A DNA stretch of 64,000 nt from JADKIH01 sp031417555 (lineage in GTDB: Bacteria > Bacteroidota > Bacteroidia > AKYH767-A > 2013-40CM-41-45). Location: the NCBI GenBank assembly GCA_031417555.1, contig JANOVV010000112.1, positions 50,686 through 114,685 of the forward strand, in the 5' to 3' direction. Of the stretch, positions 56,520-63,863 are shown in pieces (position 1 is the stretch's first letter; every line of letters starts with the position of its first letter). A model generated the notes under the pieces. The model worked only from the letters and a program-made list of their open reading frames with translations. It did not search any database and was not told the origin of the DNA. The position numbers were made by a program, and so were the translations under genes.

Positions 56520-58613
56520 TCAATGCGGATACTCAACTCTGACATGATAAATGCTTATCAACATTTTCTTAAAAAGTTTTCTGAGTTCGGAAATATCTTT
56601 TAAAGTGATCGGAGAATTATCGAATTGTTTTTGTTCAATTTGATTATCAATAATCTGGTCAACCAATTCACTGATATGAGTTGCGTCTGCATTTTTTAAG
56701 CTTCGGGAGGCGGCTTCAACGGAATCGGCCATCATGAGTACAGCTGTTTCTCTGGAAAAAGGAAGAGGTCCTGGGTAACGGAAAATTTCTTCTTCGGGAG
56801 TTTTTTCCGGAAAATTTTTCAGAAATGACTGATAGAAATATTGCAATCGTCCGGTACCGTGATGAGTGCGGATAAAATCAATAATCTGTTCAGGTAATCC
56901 GTGCTTTTTAGCTTTTTCAATACCGCGTATAACATGACTTTTTATTATCCTGGCGCTTTCTTCAAAAGAAATATCATCATGCGGATTATTAAGAGTATTT
57001 TGGTTTTCGATAAAATAAATTGGCATATCGATTTTTCCAATATCATGATACATGGCTCCGGCACGAACCATTAATGGATTGCCACCAATATGATAAATAG
57101 CAGCCTCTGCCAGGTTTGCAACTTGCAAGCTATGCTGAAAGGTTCCGGGAGCTTTCATGGAAAGTTCTCTTAGCAACGATGAATTGGAATCAGCTAACTC
57201 CATCAGAGAAACATCAGAAAGAAATCCGAAAGCTTTCTCAAAAATAAAAATCAATGGAAATGCAAATAATGTTATGATAGAATTTCCCAAAAACCATTTT
57301 AAATTCATCCAATCAATGCTTTTCAGGTTTGCTTCATGTAAAATAGTTACACCGATAAATGAAATTGAATATGACATGAAAATCATCAACACAGAAATAA
57401 AGAATTGAACTCTGCGGCTCATATTTACAATCGTAAAAATGGCCACCATTCCGGCAACTGTTTGAATAAACATAAATTCGAAACCGCTCGGAGCTTCGAA
57501 GCCGATTATTAGTAGTGTAACAATATGTGTGAATAAAGCGGTACGTGTATCATAAAATGCTCTAACAATGATGGGAAGAATACATACCGGTACCAGATAC
57601 ATATCAAAGACATTAATTTTTCTTGCCCAAAGGAAAAGGAATATAACAAGAAGTATCAAAAGCATTAAAAGAAGAATACGGGAATTATCATCGTAAACAT
57701 CTTTTCTGAAAAGGTAAAGAAAAATAATCAGCATGCCTATTGCGAGAGAAACAAGAATGAAGTGACCTAAATACATCATCCATCGAGTAGTTCCGCTATA
57801 TTCCTGATGTTTCATTTCACTTTTAAGTGACTCAAGTTTTTGAAATTTCTGATCATCTACCACTTCTCCTTTTAATATGACTACTTCATCTTTTTGAACC
57901 AGTCCATACGAAAGAGAAATCTTATCCAACATCTGTTTTGTCCATTGTCGGGTAGCAACATCATCATAAAGCACATTATGTTCGAGAGCATTTTCGAGTA
58001 AAGGCGACAATAATATTTTATCGGCAGTAGAAATGTTCTCGAGTTGTTCCGTAATAAATGTAAAGGCCGATTGAACAGTAAAATAATCCTGCAAGTTGAG
58101 TTCTTCAGCAATATTATCCCGAACGACAGTAATAATTCCATCCGGATTGTTACCGATAGATTGGTCGTCGATAAGAATTATTCCTTTCTCATAAACCATT
58201 TTTAATATTTGCAAACCTATGGCAGACTGCGCTTGCCTGAGCTTTGTCAGTTGTTCTTTTTCTTTTGACCCATGCGATTGGTTTTCATATTTATTCTTCC
58301 AGACCTCATTGATTTCATTTTGAAAAGAAATAATTTTCTGAGTTTCAATTTTTTCATCAAAGCGGTAAAAAGGATGAGCATTTTTCATGGTACCTGCTCT
58401 TTCTTCGTTTAATTCACCTTCCGTTTTATTGATGGCAAAATCAAACGGTGCCAGCAGATTATCAAAAGCCCAGGGTTTACCTTTTTGGAAAGTATAATTA
58501 AATTGCGTTTCCTTAGGAAGAGAAAGTACGATAATGAAAATAGTAATAAAAATTAATATAAATTTCGAAATGATTTCGTGCTGATTCGAAAGACGAATAA
58601 AGTAACTCTTCAT
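56520..58613 (-). CDS. 7TM-HD phosphohydrolase, PgpH-like
   Basis: The 697-residue protein has one N-terminal membrane helix (about 17-35) and an extracytoplasmic 7TMR-HDED domain to about 270. Seven membrane helices follow at about 280-480, and then a cytoplasmic HD domain with YHDIGKID near 523 (the HD metal pair) and RTHHGTGRLQYFY near 590. PgpH proteins of this layout hydrolyse cyclic di-AMP to pApA. The sensor part presumably detects an envelope signal. No cyclic di-AMP synthase is in the window. It is convergent with nothing and starts opposite the thiolase gene, from which it is divergent. Confidence 0.92.
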   Translation of the reverse strand: MKSYFIRLSNQHEIISKFILIFITIFIIVLSLPKETQFNYTFQKGKPWAFDNLLAPFDFAINKTEGELNEERAGTMKNAHPFYRFDEKIETQKIISFQNEINEVWKNKYENQSHGSKEKEQLTKLRQAQSAIGLQILKMVYEKGIILIDDQSIGNNPDGIITVVRDNIAEELNLQDYFTVQSAFTFITEQLENISTADKILLSPLLENALEHNVLYDDVATRQWTKQMLDKISLSYGLVQKDEVVILKGEVVDDQKFQKLESLKSEMKHQEYSGTTRWMMYLGHFILVSLAIGMLIIFLYLFRKDVYDDNSRILLLMLLILLVIFLFLWARKINVFDMYLVPVCILPIIVRAFYDTRTALFTHIVTLLIIGFEAPSGFEFMFIQTVAGMVAIFTIVNMSRRVQFFISVLMIFMSYSISFIGVTILHEANLKSIDWMNLKWFLGNSIITLFAFPLIFIFEKAFGFLSDVSLMELADSNSSLLRELSMKAPGTFQHSLQVANLAEAAIYHIGGNPLMVRAGAMYHDIGKIDMPIYFIENQNTLNNPHDDISFEESARIIKSHVIRGIEKAKKHGLPEQIIDFIRTHHGTGRLQYFYQSFLKNFPEKTPEEEIFRYPGPLPFSRETAVLMMADSVEAASRSLKNADATHISELVDQIIDNQIEQKQFDNSPITLKDISELRKLFKKMLISIYHVRVEYPH

Positions 58614-58665
58614 ATTGCGACGAAATTACTAAAAAATGTCAGTTGTTTGTGCTTATTAGGAATTG

Positions 58666-58700
58666 GTTATTTGTTACTTGTTAATGGTAAATCGTAAATA
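58666..58700. repeat. Heptamer tract between pgpH-like and thiolase genes
   Basis: Five exact-length units in a row: GTTATTT, GTTACTT, GTTAATG, GTAAATC, GTAAATA. It lies in the divergent intergenic region, away from the -7 element of the thiolase gene. Confidence 0.8.
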
Positions 58701-58802
58701 ATTTAATATTTGTTTTAAGAAAATGGTAATTGCCATTTTCATATTCGTAATAACACCAATTTTATTAACCTTTTTGAGAAGTTAAAACTCAAAACATATT
58801 AC

Positions 58803-58810
58803 TAACTTTG
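58803..58810 (+). promoter_or_regulatory. -7 element for the thiolase gene
   Basis: TAACTTTG fits TAnnTTTG and lies 18 bases before the ATG at 58829. A TTG about 26 bases farther upstream is a little distant for a -33 box. Confidence 0.5.
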
Positions 58811-58828
58811 CGGCACAAATATAAATTT

Positions 58829-60013
58829 ATGAAAGAAGTAGTAATAGTATCAGCCATACGCACACCGATTGGTAGTTTTGGTGGCGTTTTATCAACATTA
58901 ACTGCTACACAACTTGGGGCAATGGCTATAAAGGCCGCATTGGAAAAAATAAATCTTGATCCTAAAGAAGTTCAGGAAGTTTATATGGGAAATGTGCTTT
59001 CAGCAGGTGTTGGACAAGCTCCCGTTACACAAGCTTCTAAATTTGCAGGTATACCTGATACCGTACCCGGAACTACAATAAATAAGGTTTGTGCTTCTGG
59101 TATGAAAGCCATTATGCTTGGAGCAGAATCCATTATGATTGGTGACAATGATTGTATTGTCGCAGGCGGCATGGAAAGCATGAGTAATGTTCCTTATTAT
59201 CTCGATAAAGCAAGGAACGGTTATAAACTTGGTAATGGTTCTATTACGGATGGATTAGTAAAAGATGGTTTATGGGATGTGTATAAAGATTATCACATGG
59301 GAAATGCGGCAGAACTTTGTGCGGCAGAATGTAAAATAAGCAGGGAAGATCAGGATGCTTATGCATTGGAATCGTATCGCCGTTCAAAAGAAGCTTATGC
59401 TCAAGGATTATTTATGGATGAGATAATTCCGGTTCATGTTCCTGTTAAAGGAAAGGATCCAATCGTTGTAAGTGAAGATGAAGAATATAAAAATCTGAAA
59501 GCTGATAAAGTTCCCGGATTAAAACCCGCTTTTTTAAAAGACGGAACTGTTACTGCTGCCAATGCTTCTAAATTAAACGATGGCGCTGCAGTTGTTATTT
59601 TGATGAGTAAAGAAAAAGCACAACAATTAGGCATAAAACCGATAGCAAAAATATTAAGTTTTGCCGATGCACAGCAAGCTCCTGAATGGTTTACTACCAC
59701 TCCTGCCAAAGCAATTCCACGCGCTGTTGAAAAAGCAGGGTTGAAAATGAATCAGATTGAATATTTTGAAATCAATGAAGCTTTTTCTGTTGTTTCAATT
59801 GCTAATAACCAACTAATGAAACTTGATCCCAATACTGTTAATGTAAATGGTGGTGCCGTTTCTCTCGGACATCCACTGGGTGCATCCGGAGCAAGAATTA
59901 TAGTTACACTTTTAAATGTTCTTAAACAGAAAAAAGCAAAAATTGGCGCAGCAGGAATCTGTAATGGCGGTGGTGGTGCAAGTGCAATGGTTGTTGAGTT
60001 AATGGCGGGGTGA
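58829..60013 (+). CDS. Acetyl-CoA C-acyltransferase (thiolase)
   Basis: From the ATG at 58829 the protein has 394 residues and begins MKEVVIVSAIRTPIGSFGG, standard for the family; an upstream TTG would overlap the promoter and was not used. The acyl-binding Cys lies in NKVCASGMKAI near 88, the catalytic His in SLGHPLGASGAR near 350, and the second catalytic Cys in GICNGGGGAS near 380. It condenses two acetyl-CoA or cleaves 3-ketoacyl-CoA. Whether it is biosynthetic or degradative cannot be told; it stands alone. Heptamer repeats begin right at its stop codon. Confidence 0.95.
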   Translation: MKEVVIVSAIRTPIGSFGGVLSTLTATQLGAMAIKAALEKINLDPKEVQEVYMGNVLSAGVGQAPVTQASKFAGIPDTVPGTTINKVCASGMKAIMLGAESIMIGDNDCIVAGGMESMSNVPYYLDKARNGYKLGNGSITDGLVKDGLWDVYKDYHMGNAAELCAAECKISREDQDAYALESYRRSKEAYAQGLFMDEIIPVHVPVKGKDPIVVSEDEEYKNLKADKVPGLKPAFLKDGTVTAANASKLNDGAAVVILMSKEKAQQLGIKPIAKILSFADAQQAPEWFTTTPAKAIPRAVEKAGLKMNQIEYFEINEAFSVVSIANNQLMKLDPNTVNVNGGAVSLGHPLGASGARIIVTLLNVLKQKKAKIGAAGICNGGGGASAMVVELMAG

Positions 60014-60076
60014 TTAGTTTTTAGATATTAGTCATTAGAAATTAGATACTAGTCATTAGATATTAATTAATAGTTA
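60014..60076. repeat. Heptamer tract after the thiolase gene
   Basis: Nine consecutive exact-length 7-bp units: TTAGTTT, TTAGATA, TTAGTCA, TTAGAAA, TTAGATA, CTAGTCA, TTAGATA, TTAATTA, ATAGTTA. This is the longest and cleanest heptamer tract in the window. Confidence 0.88.
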
Positions 60077-60205
60077 TTTTTTTAAAAAACTATAAATATT
60101 ATCACAGATTTAAGTTCCACAAGTTGGTGGATCTTTTGGGGTTGAAGTATTAGATTTAATTTTGAGATAGTTTCAAATAACAATAGCAAATAAAGTAATT
60201 ATTCC

Positions 60206-60976
60206 ATGTTCGCAGTTTGTAATTTAAGTTTAGTGCCGGTTCGAAAGGAACCTGCTGATAGGAGCGAAATGGTTTCGCAGCTTTTATTCGGTGAGATGGT
60301 CGAAATTATTAACAAGCAGGATAATTGGAGAAAAGTAAAAATGCTTTTCGATGGATATATCGGATGGCTCGACAAAAAACAAATTGTTCCGGTAACAGAT
60401 AATGAAATTCAAAAAATAAAAAATGGAAAACAAGTAATCTCCGGAGATTTAGTTCAGATTACTATTTGGAATGGCAATCAAATTTGTCCTGTTGTTTTAG
60501 GAAGTTCTTTGCCAATGTACAATGACCATAAATTTTTTATAGGAACTACTGAATTTATTTTTGATGGTAATGTTGTTACCGCAAGCCTGCCTGATATTTC
60601 CCGATTGGTTGAAAATGCTTACATGTATTTAAATTCTCCTTATTTATGGGGCGGCCGCTCCCCTTTCGGAATTGATTGTTCCGGATTAACACAAATGATA
60701 TTTAAACTTTGTGGTATTTCATTACTTCGTGACACCGGTCAACAAGTTGAACAAGGAGCCACAATTAATCTGATCGAAGAATCTAAAACCGGTGACCTCG
60801 CTTTTTTCGATAATGCAGAAGGTAAAATTTCTCATGTAGGTATGATCATTCCCGGAAATCAAATTATCCATGCCAGTGGCAAAGTGCGAGTCGATCGTAT
60901 CGACCATCAAGGGATTTATAATGAAGAGTCAAAAAGTTATTCTCATAATTTAAGGGTTATCAAAAGGTACTTTTAG
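60206..60976 (+). CDS. NlpC/P60 (C40) peptidase with SH3 domains
   Basis: The 256-residue protein has two SH3-like segments (about 5-60 and 65-120) and a C-terminal NlpC/P60 domain. GIDCSGLTQMIF near 155 carries the catalytic Cys, ISHVGMIIPG near 210 the His, and IIHASGKVR near 225 the third polar residue. Enzymes of this kind cut the gamma-D-Glu to diamino acid bond in peptidoglycan peptides. No signal peptide is visible, so the enzyme may act on imported cell-wall peptides in the cytoplasm or be exported by another route. It is close to YkfC-like recycling enzymes in layout. It stands alone on its strand. Confidence 0.9.
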   Translation: MFAVCNLSLVPVRKEPADRSEMVSQLLFGEMVEIINKQDNWRKVKMLFDGYIGWLDKKQIVPVTDNEIQKIKNGKQVISGDLVQITIWNGNQICPVVLGSSLPMYNDHKFFIGTTEFIFDGNVVTASLPDISRLVENAYMYLNSPYLWGGRSPFGIDCSGLTQMIFKLCGISLLRDTGQQVEQGATINLIEESKTGDLAFFDNAEGKISHVGMIIPGNQIIHASGKVRVDRIDHQGIYNEESKSYSHNLRVIKRYF

Positions 60977-61087
60977 AAAATATTATTTGTATCAGGAAAT
61001 AAGTATAGAAGTGTTTCATTAATTTTGATAATTTTTGCTCTAACATACTTTCTATTCATTGCTCCAATGATGTTTTAACCACCATCG

Positions 61088-61519
61088 TTAATCTAATTTT
61101 GCATTAATAAATTTCATTGCTTTTGTATCGTTATCATAGAAAATAATCAGACAACCCTTATGAAACGAAAATGAACTTGAATGTTTCATTGCAGGTAAAA
61201 ATTTATTCCCAAATTTGCCTAATTCATTTACTTTGGATCCACCAACATTTTTCATAATTATTTTATTTGAATCCGGAATCTCATATTCGCCATAAACAAA
61301 GTTATACTCTGTCCGACCTGTTAATTTCCCTATTTTTCCGTTGTCTTTAAATTCAATAGTAATTGGAATTTCTGAATCTGTCATGGAAGTACATTCTTCT
61401 TCTTTCAAAATAATGTCTTTGTAACATTTCAAAATCCATTTACCGCTTAAACTGGAATTATTTTGAGGAGTAGCAAATCCAATAGCTAAACTAATCCAAA
61501 ATAAATTAATTATATTCAT
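61088..61519 (-). CDS. Exported META/lipocalin-like protein
   Basis: The 143-residue protein has a short hydrophobic signal (about 3-17) and a beta-rich body starting with LSGKWILKCYKD and containing ITIEFKDNGKIGKLTGRTEY. This pattern (opening W, then 'F..nG.i....g') is shared by META/HslJ and lipocalin-like domains found in many Bacteroidota envelope proteins. Two Cys (near 32 and 42) could pair. No ligand or function can be assigned. It stands alone, next to the mobile DNA region at the right of the window, and its base composition is like that region. Confidence 0.6.
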   Translation of the reverse strand: MNIINLFWISLAIGFATPQNNSSLSGKWILKCYKDIILKEEECTSMTDSEIPITIEFKDNGKIGKLTGRTEYNFVYGEYEIPDSNKIIMKNVGGSKVNELGKFGNKFLPAMKHSSSFSFHKGCLIIFYDNDTKAMKFINAKLD

Positions 61520-61607
61520 TCCTATGTATTGACTTTATTATAAACATTCTATTAAAAAAATGAATTCGAATATTTAAGAAATATATTAAATGTAAACAAA
61601 ATGCAAT

Positions 61608-61919
61608 TTATAATTTTATAATTTTGCTTGTTATAGAAATATCATTTTTTGAAAAATAAAGAATGTAAACTCCCGAAGTAAAATTATTTATATTTGCATT
61701 AATTATTTATTTACCTGATATGAAAAGCTTTTTTTCCATTAAATTCATAACAATATTTCCAAATATATCGTAAATTATAATGGAAACATAAGATTTATCT
61801 GATGTTACAAAACTAACCTGTACGTCATTTACAACTGGATTTGGATTAATATTAACACTTTGAACTACTGAGTTATTAATTTTCGTAGTTTGTAAATTTG
61901 AATTTGAAATAACTCTGCT
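61608..61919 (-). pseudogene. Fragment of a T9SS cargo gene: type A sorting domain with in-frame stop
   Basis: Read on the minus strand, the frame gives SVNINPNPVVNDVQVSF, then IIIYDIFGNIVMNLM and FISGK. It is cut by TAA at 61709-61707 and continues in the same frame as NINNFTSGVYILYFSKND and SKIIKL, ending at TAA 61610-61608. Both parts match consecutive strands of a type A sorting domain. No start or catalytic part remains; the upstream end stops at the inverted repeat 61920-61986. It is therefore the dead tail of a lost secreted protein. Confidence 0.75.
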
Positions 61920-61986
61920 CGGCGTAGTCTAGCGCAAGTAAAACAATTAATAATTATTATCGATTTATCTTTGCGTGACTACGTCG
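61920..61986. repeat. Imperfect inverted repeat bordering the T9SS fragment
   Basis: CGGCGTAGTC (61920-61929) pairs with GACTACGTCG (61977-61986) with one mismatch, and the arms go on as AGCGCAAG / CTTTGCGT. The AT-rich centre is about 30 bases. It marks the point where homology to the sorting domain ends. Confidence 0.6.
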
Positions 61987-61995
61987 TAATACCCC

Positions 61996-62024
61996 GCTGT
62001 GCAGGATTTACAATTCTGCACAGC
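61996..62024. repeat. Solitary REP-like hairpin
   Basis: GCTGTGCAGGATT and AATTCTGCACAGC form 13-bp arms with one G-T pair around TAC. The core CAGGATTTACAAT is identical to the REP unit left of the RAYT gene (62921-62933). Confidence 0.8.
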
Positions 62025-62128
62025 CTGGAAAAGAACACAGAATAAAATGGAGAATCAATTAGAAATAAATAACTAAATTTGTTAACGTGAAACAGCAAGC
62101 AAAACCTTCGTTTAGAAAATCAATTTTA

Positions 62129-62175
62129 GTGGGTCAGTTTACCGCGGAATAGGTGGACCTCATTGCGCGGAATAT
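62129..62175. mobile_element. IS21-family-like terminal remnant
   Basis: Two related units stand in tandem: GTGGGTCAGTTTACCGCGGA (62129, continuing to ATA at 62151) and GTGGACCTCATTGCGCGGAA (62153, continuing to TA at 62174). Repeats of this kind, with 'GGTCA.TTT...CGGAATA', are typical of the multiple end repeats of IS21 elements in Bacteroidota. No istA or istB gene is nearby, so it is only an end; recognition is from memory of the pattern. Confidence 0.4.
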
Positions 62176-62206
62176 CCAATATATACCATTTTCATTTAAT
62201 TAATCG

Positions 62207-62866
62207 TCAGTTTATTTCTATTTGATCCCAATACCATTTATTATTTTCTAATTTATTTATTTCTTTAAAATAATTGGACCAATATTTTGAAAGAGAGTTA
62301 AAATCCTTAATATAAAAACACCTCACTTTTTTTCCTAAAGTATTTAAACTAAAAATTATAAACCTACCTAACCTTGGATTTCCCATAGTCGCAACATTTT
62401 TGTAACTATACCATTTTGGAGTTTCTATTTGATTATATTGAACAATAACTTTATTTAAATATTTAAAATATGAATCAAATAAATCCATTTCAGAAGTCGC
62501 ACCAAACTTATCAAACAAAAATATTTCAGTTTGATTATCTAAATTCTTAAAAATGGAGTCTTTCGTTTCGTTAGTAGTATCAATAAAAAAGGGGATAGTA
62601 ATATATCCATCTGATTTTATATCGTATAAAGCTATTGTTTTAAAAAATATTTCGTATTGATTTAATGAATCAATGTATACACTATTTATTCTGCCACCTC
62701 CAATTGATACATCGAATAATTCATCAAAATTTTTATCTTTATTCAATTCATAAAATTCATTACCTAATTTAGCAGAGTCAATTTTCGATTGGTTACAATT
62801 ATAATTTAAAATAAATATAATAAAAATTAAAAGTGCATTCATCCAATCTTTAAATTTCATGTTCAT
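62207..62866 (-). CDS. Lipoprotein of unknown function
   Basis: The 219-residue protein has a lipoprotein-type signal (NALLIFIIFILNYNC, lipid Cys near 24; the second ATG at 62860 is equally possible as start). The mature part mixes helices and strands (YELNKDKNFDELFDVS, GYITIPFFIDTT, WYSYKNVATMGNPRLG, ending YWDQIEIN). I do not recognise the family. Base composition is very AT-rich. It lies between remnants of mobile elements, so it may be an accessory gene acquired with them; this is inference. Confidence 0.6.
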   Translation of the reverse strand: MNMKFKDWMNALLIFIIFILNYNCNQSKIDSAKLGNEFYELNKDKNFDELFDVSIGGGRINSVYIDSLNQYEIFFKTIALYDIKSDGYITIPFFIDTTNETKDSIFKNLDNQTEIFLFDKFGATSEMDLFDSYFKYLNKVIVQYNQIETPKWYSYKNVATMGNPRLGRFIIFSLNTLGKKVRCFYIKDFNSLSKYWSNYFKEINKLENNKWYWDQIEIN

Positions 62867-62920
62867 TTAGGAAATTAGCATATAGATTTCTATTTCTTTG
62901 AATCGTCCAATCCCGCTGTA

Positions 62921-62966
62921 CAGGATTTACAATCCTGCACTTACTAACTGCGGATTTTTAATCCGC
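62921..62966. repeat. REP pair (left) of the RAYT element
   Basis: Two hairpins in tandem: CAGGATT-TAC-AATCCTG (62921-62937) and GCGGATT-TTT-AATCCGC (62950-62966). The whole 46 bases match the reverse complement of 63751-63796 at 44 positions. Confidence 0.88.
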
Positions 62967-63075
62967 TTTTTATTACTCGTCTCTTCCAATTTACATACAG
63001 CTTTTTTGATACTCGTACGCTGTATTTTATATTAGTGATATTACGAATTTGAAAGATACGGATTATTTTATCTTC

Positions 63076-63083
63076 TACTTTTG
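63076..63083 (+). promoter_or_regulatory. -7 element for the RAYT gene
   Basis: TACTTTTG matches TAnnTTTG and lies 25 bases before the ATG at 63109. A TTG 24 bases farther upstream is a possible, poorly spaced -33 box. Confidence 0.45.
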
Positions 63084-63108
63084 CATTTAAAAAGTAATTC
63101 AAATTGTT

Positions 63109-63747
63109 ATGAATGGACTAAACTACAGCATTCACCCTGATAAATCGTATTTCATGACACTCACAGTTGTTGATTGGATTGATGTCTTTACTCGACTCAA
63201 CCATAAAATGCTTCTTATCGATTCGTTAAAATATTGCCAACGCGAAAAAGGGTTGAACATTTTCACCTGGTGCCTGATTCCAAGTCACCTTCATCTGATT
63301 GCCAATACAAAAGTTACTTTCGAACTTGCTAATGTTATCGGGGATTTTAAAAAATTTACTTCGAAAAAAATAATTCAACAAATTAAACAGGAACCTGAAA
63401 GCCGTCGAGAATGCCTGCCAGCCGCAGTGCAAAACAGGTAGGCTGGGATGTTAAATCGCTTTGAATTTGCAGGAAAGAATAACAACAAAATAAAGAATTA
63501 TAAATTCTGGCAGGACGGTAATCATGCTATAGAAGTATATAGTGAAAAAGTAACCTGGCAGAAAATCAGTTACATTCATCAAAACCCGGTAGTAGATAAA
63601 ATAGTATTTAAAGAAGAAGATTATTTTTTTAGTTCGGCAAGAAATTATTATGACTTACCTGCAGTTCTTGATGTAGATTGCATCACACCACCCGTGCTGA
63701 CTGCAGGAATGCAAGGTTTTTACAAAGTTCAATTTGACGAGCCTTGA
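63109..63747 (+). pseudogene. REP-associated tyrosine transposase, split by an in-frame stop
   Basis: The frame from ATG 63109 encodes the Y1 transposase fold: YFMTLTVVDWIDVFTR, then the HUH-type metal motif PSHLHLIA near 62-69, and FTSKKIIQQIKQEPESRRE near 85-103. It then meets TAG at 63439-63441. The same frame resumes with MLNRFEFAGK, KFWQDGNHAIEVY and YIHQNPV, which holds the catalytic Tyr, and SSARNYYDL. Relatives read straight from ESRRE through W to the RFEFAGK part. A 33-bp insertion (63414-63446) explains the break, so the metal site and the catalytic Tyr are on separate products unless the stop is read through. Confidence 0.88.
63414..63446. repeat. 33-bp palindromic insertion inside the RAYT gene
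   Basis: The inserted 33 bases (CCTGCCAGCC...GGTAGGCTGG) can fold as CCAGCC pairing with GGCTGG. Removing them restores a TGG Trp codon and the continuous frame ESRRE-W-M-LNRFEF typical of the family; they are a multiple of three, but include TAG. Confidence 0.75.
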
Positions 63748-63750
63748 TTG

Positions 63751-63796
63751 GCGGATTAAAAATCCGCAGTTAGTATGTGCAGGATTGCAAATCCTG
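63751..63796. repeat. REP pair (right) of the RAYT element
   Basis: GCGGATT-AAA-AATCCGC (63751-63767) and CAGGATT-GCA-AATCCTG (63780-63796) mirror the left pair. The first hairpin begins 4 bases after the RAYT stop codon and may also end its transcript. Confidence 0.88.
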
Positions 63797-63863
63797 CAAA
63801 GCTTTGGCGTGTATCATCTATCCAATCAGGAGTTCCAAATGCAAAATCACATACATGACAAGA

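Larger units (their letters stand above)
61520..62206. other. 687-base gap filled with remnants of mobile and secreted-protein genes
   Basis: It contains, in order, an orphan type IX sorting domain with a stop (61608-61919), a hairpin-forming inverted repeat (61920-61986), a REP hairpin (61996-62024) and two IS21-like terminal repeats (62129-62175). No intact gene is evident. Confidence 0.75.
62921..63796 (+). mobile_element. RAYT element flanked by inverted REP pairs
   Basis: An 876-bp unit consisting of REP pair, broken REP-associated tyrosine transposase gene, and the same REP pair inverted. RAYT proteins are single-copy domesticated Y1 transposases that are thought to move REP/REPIN sequences. 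The hairpin found alone at 61996-62024 belongs to the same family. Confidence 0.85.

Noticed and set aside
62087..62152. Short frame ending at the IS21-like end repeats, possibly the last residues of IstA or IstB
   Set aside because: Twenty-odd residues with no diagnostic motif; left as part of the terminal remnant.
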